NCBI RefSeq assembly: GCF_901709675.1
Contig: NC_051088.1
Location: forward strand, 14,179,693-14,243,692
Direction of reading: 5' to 3'
DNA from: Syngnathus acus
Taxonomy: Eukaryota; Chordata; Actinopteri; Syngnathiformes; Syngnathidae
DNA: 64,000 bases
This document shows, piece after piece, positions 62,285-64,000 of this stretch. Made by a program: the position numbers and the translations under genes. Position 1 is the stretch's first letter. Each line of letters begins with the position of its first letter. A model generated the notes under the pieces. It ran no database searches, was not told the DNA's origin, and worked only from the letters and a program-made list of their open reading frames with translations.

Positions 62285-64000
62285 GTCAGTCCTTGCACAA
62301 CAACAATCACCGCTTCTTCGGTATCTGCAAAATTATCTTATTCTCTGTCGACAGTAGCTCAGCAGTGTAAATCCCATTTATTTCACACATCTTCTCATGT
62401 TCTCTTTTCGAGACCACAAACTGTGTCAAAGAGAATAAATCAGAATTAATCAATGGCGAGTCTCATTGTAGTTTGAAACGAACCCCATATAGTGTTTTTA
62501 AAATGTAAACAGCTAGTAGCTATGCTTGTCAGCTATTCAGGATTATTACAAGACCTTCACCAAACATTCTTTTACCAACCTAATAAAGGCTAGTTTTGAT
62601 TGACGCAGTCAGATGGCAATCACTTAAAATCTTCATTTTGGCAGAAAATCTTTGATCGTTTGCTAGACGCCTTCGCCAACCCAAAGCATACTTCCAAATA
62701 AAGAAAAATAATCTTCCCCAGAAGTGTAATTTTGGAATGGCCCTGCCAAGATGTGCTGTAGAGTGCTGTAATAAAATAAAAAGGTGCTCCAGCTAAGTAT
62801 TAGTTTAAGGGTGTGCATATTTATGCAACCAAGTTGTTTTTTATTTGCCCCGTAAAAAAATTCCAATTTTCTTTTCAATTCCGTGTTCACATTACAGATA
62901 ATAAAGGTGCTCTTGTTCTCACTACAAAATCCTGACATTTTAATGAGGGTGTGAAGACTTTTATTTTATACCCACTACGTGCAGACATGCTCCATTCAGA
63001 GGATGCTGTATATTTGCTCTGAAGAGAAACTTTATTCCTCTTCCCTTTACCTACAAGAGAAGGGTCGCAGCAGAGACCTTATAACACCTCATATACTCTG
63101 TTACAACTTAATCTGCAGAGATTGATTTCATTAATGGCAGGAAGACCCACAGCAAGTTTGTGATACGGCTTCACAAACGTAACTGGCCAGGCATTCTGTC
63201 GGAAGGATTATGCCTTGGTGTTGCCGCATCTTCCAATTACTATGTGGGAGCAAATTAGTTTAAATTTTATCTGTCAAAAAGGTCACTGAGCTGCACTGTG
63301 AGCGCTAACAGCACAGGACATAGTGTTCTTGGGAACAATGGATTTGATAGGAGAAGGTGGCAAACTGTGTTCTATAGACTGATGGCGTTCAGGCGTTGTT
63401 CACTCACAGATCAGTGCAAGTAAATGAGAAGATGTGTGCAAGGATGAGCTGTTGGTGACAATTTAGCTCGGTTTTTGGACATTTCGTGATTTGACCGTTT
63501 CGCCACTGACGTAAAGATAAAGGGGCAGACAGGGAGATCATATCTATATTGTCGATGAAAACAAGGTATTCCAAGATAATGCAAGTGAGTATCATTTTCC
63601 TGATTTAAAAAAGTACACATGGGCCAGGCTAAAAATGGTCCATTATCTCTCAGAATTTCATACAGTGGATTAGCAAAGTGTGAAATTCAGCAAGACCAGG
63701 CAGAAACCACTCTGCTGGCATTATTTGTAAGCTTTTGAGGCCACAAAAGGGATATTGACTAGCAAGTAAACTTAAGGTTGTGCTCCCACATGGCACACGG
63801 CTCAGCCAGCGGGTTCCGGCTCTTTTCTCCAGCGTTATAGTCACATAAAACCATAATTAGGACTCCTCTGAGTGGTGAGGAGGTCTCACCGCTCCCCACT
63901 TCCTTCTAATCATTAGAAAGCTAAGACTCTAGTCTGCATCTTTCAGCATGTTTCTCGTGCTGAGCAGTCAACTTGAAGCTGTACTTTTATTTATTATTGC
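62285..64000 (+). other. grm4 intron after first coding exon
   Basis: It follows the donor at 62285. No further receptor exon (expected to begin with IPQISYAST-like coding) is seen to the window end. It is AT-rich and unremarkable, with no repeat recognised. Confidence 0.6.

Overview
The window is vertebrate nuclear DNA, almost certainly from a ray-finned (teleost) fish. Genes are split by GT-AG introns. The spacers hold fish-type MITEs, tRNA-headed SINEs, decayed LINE tails and a (GATA)n microsatellite, with no bacterial operon structure. Nearly all short open frames are chance; the real coding sequence lies in four genes recovered by splicing exons by eye.

Layout. (1) 589-3331, minus: the 5' part of pacsin1 (syndapin I), five coding exons giving the first 261 residues of the F-BAR domain; the rest lies off the left edge. 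(2) 3332-13000: non-coding, with repeats and possible far-upstream pacsin1 sequence. (3) 13050-15635, plus: smim29 (human C6orf1), four coding exons, complete at 99 residues. (4) 16700-21840, minus: hmga1, four coding exons, complete at 102 residues with three AT-hooks and an acidic tail, a 1.6 kb 3' UTR, and a CpG-rich promoter with two candidate leader-exon donors. (5) 21900-34400: non-coding. (6) 34400-62284, plus: start of grm4 (group III metabotropic glutamate receptor 4). A probable untranslated leader exon ends at 34651; an intron of about 27 kb follows; the first coding exon (169 residues: signal peptide and start of the ligand-binding domain) ends at 62284. (7) 62285-64000: grm4 intron.

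The order and relative orientation grm4 / hmga1 / smim29 / pacsin1 match human 6p21.31 as I recall it, except that NUDT3 and RPS10, which lie between SMIM29 and PACSIN1 in human, are not seen here. smim29 and hmga1 are tail to tail; hmga1 and grm4 are head to head. The genes are not a pathway: a synaptic membrane-bending protein, a small membrane protein of unknown role, a chromatin architectural protein and a glutamate receptor kept together by old synteny.

I found no new multi-gene system. The best leads are a nested transposon (an hAT-type MITE at the left terminus of a TTAA-flanked inverted-repeat element, 44467-45463), an upstream frame overlapping the grm4 start, a two-codon upstream frame overlapping the smim29 start, and unusual DNA around the hmga1 promoter (a G22 run beside a polypurine tract, and a 37-bp alternating purine-pyrimidine block). 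Repeat-family names and comparisons with human proteins are from memory; no search was run.
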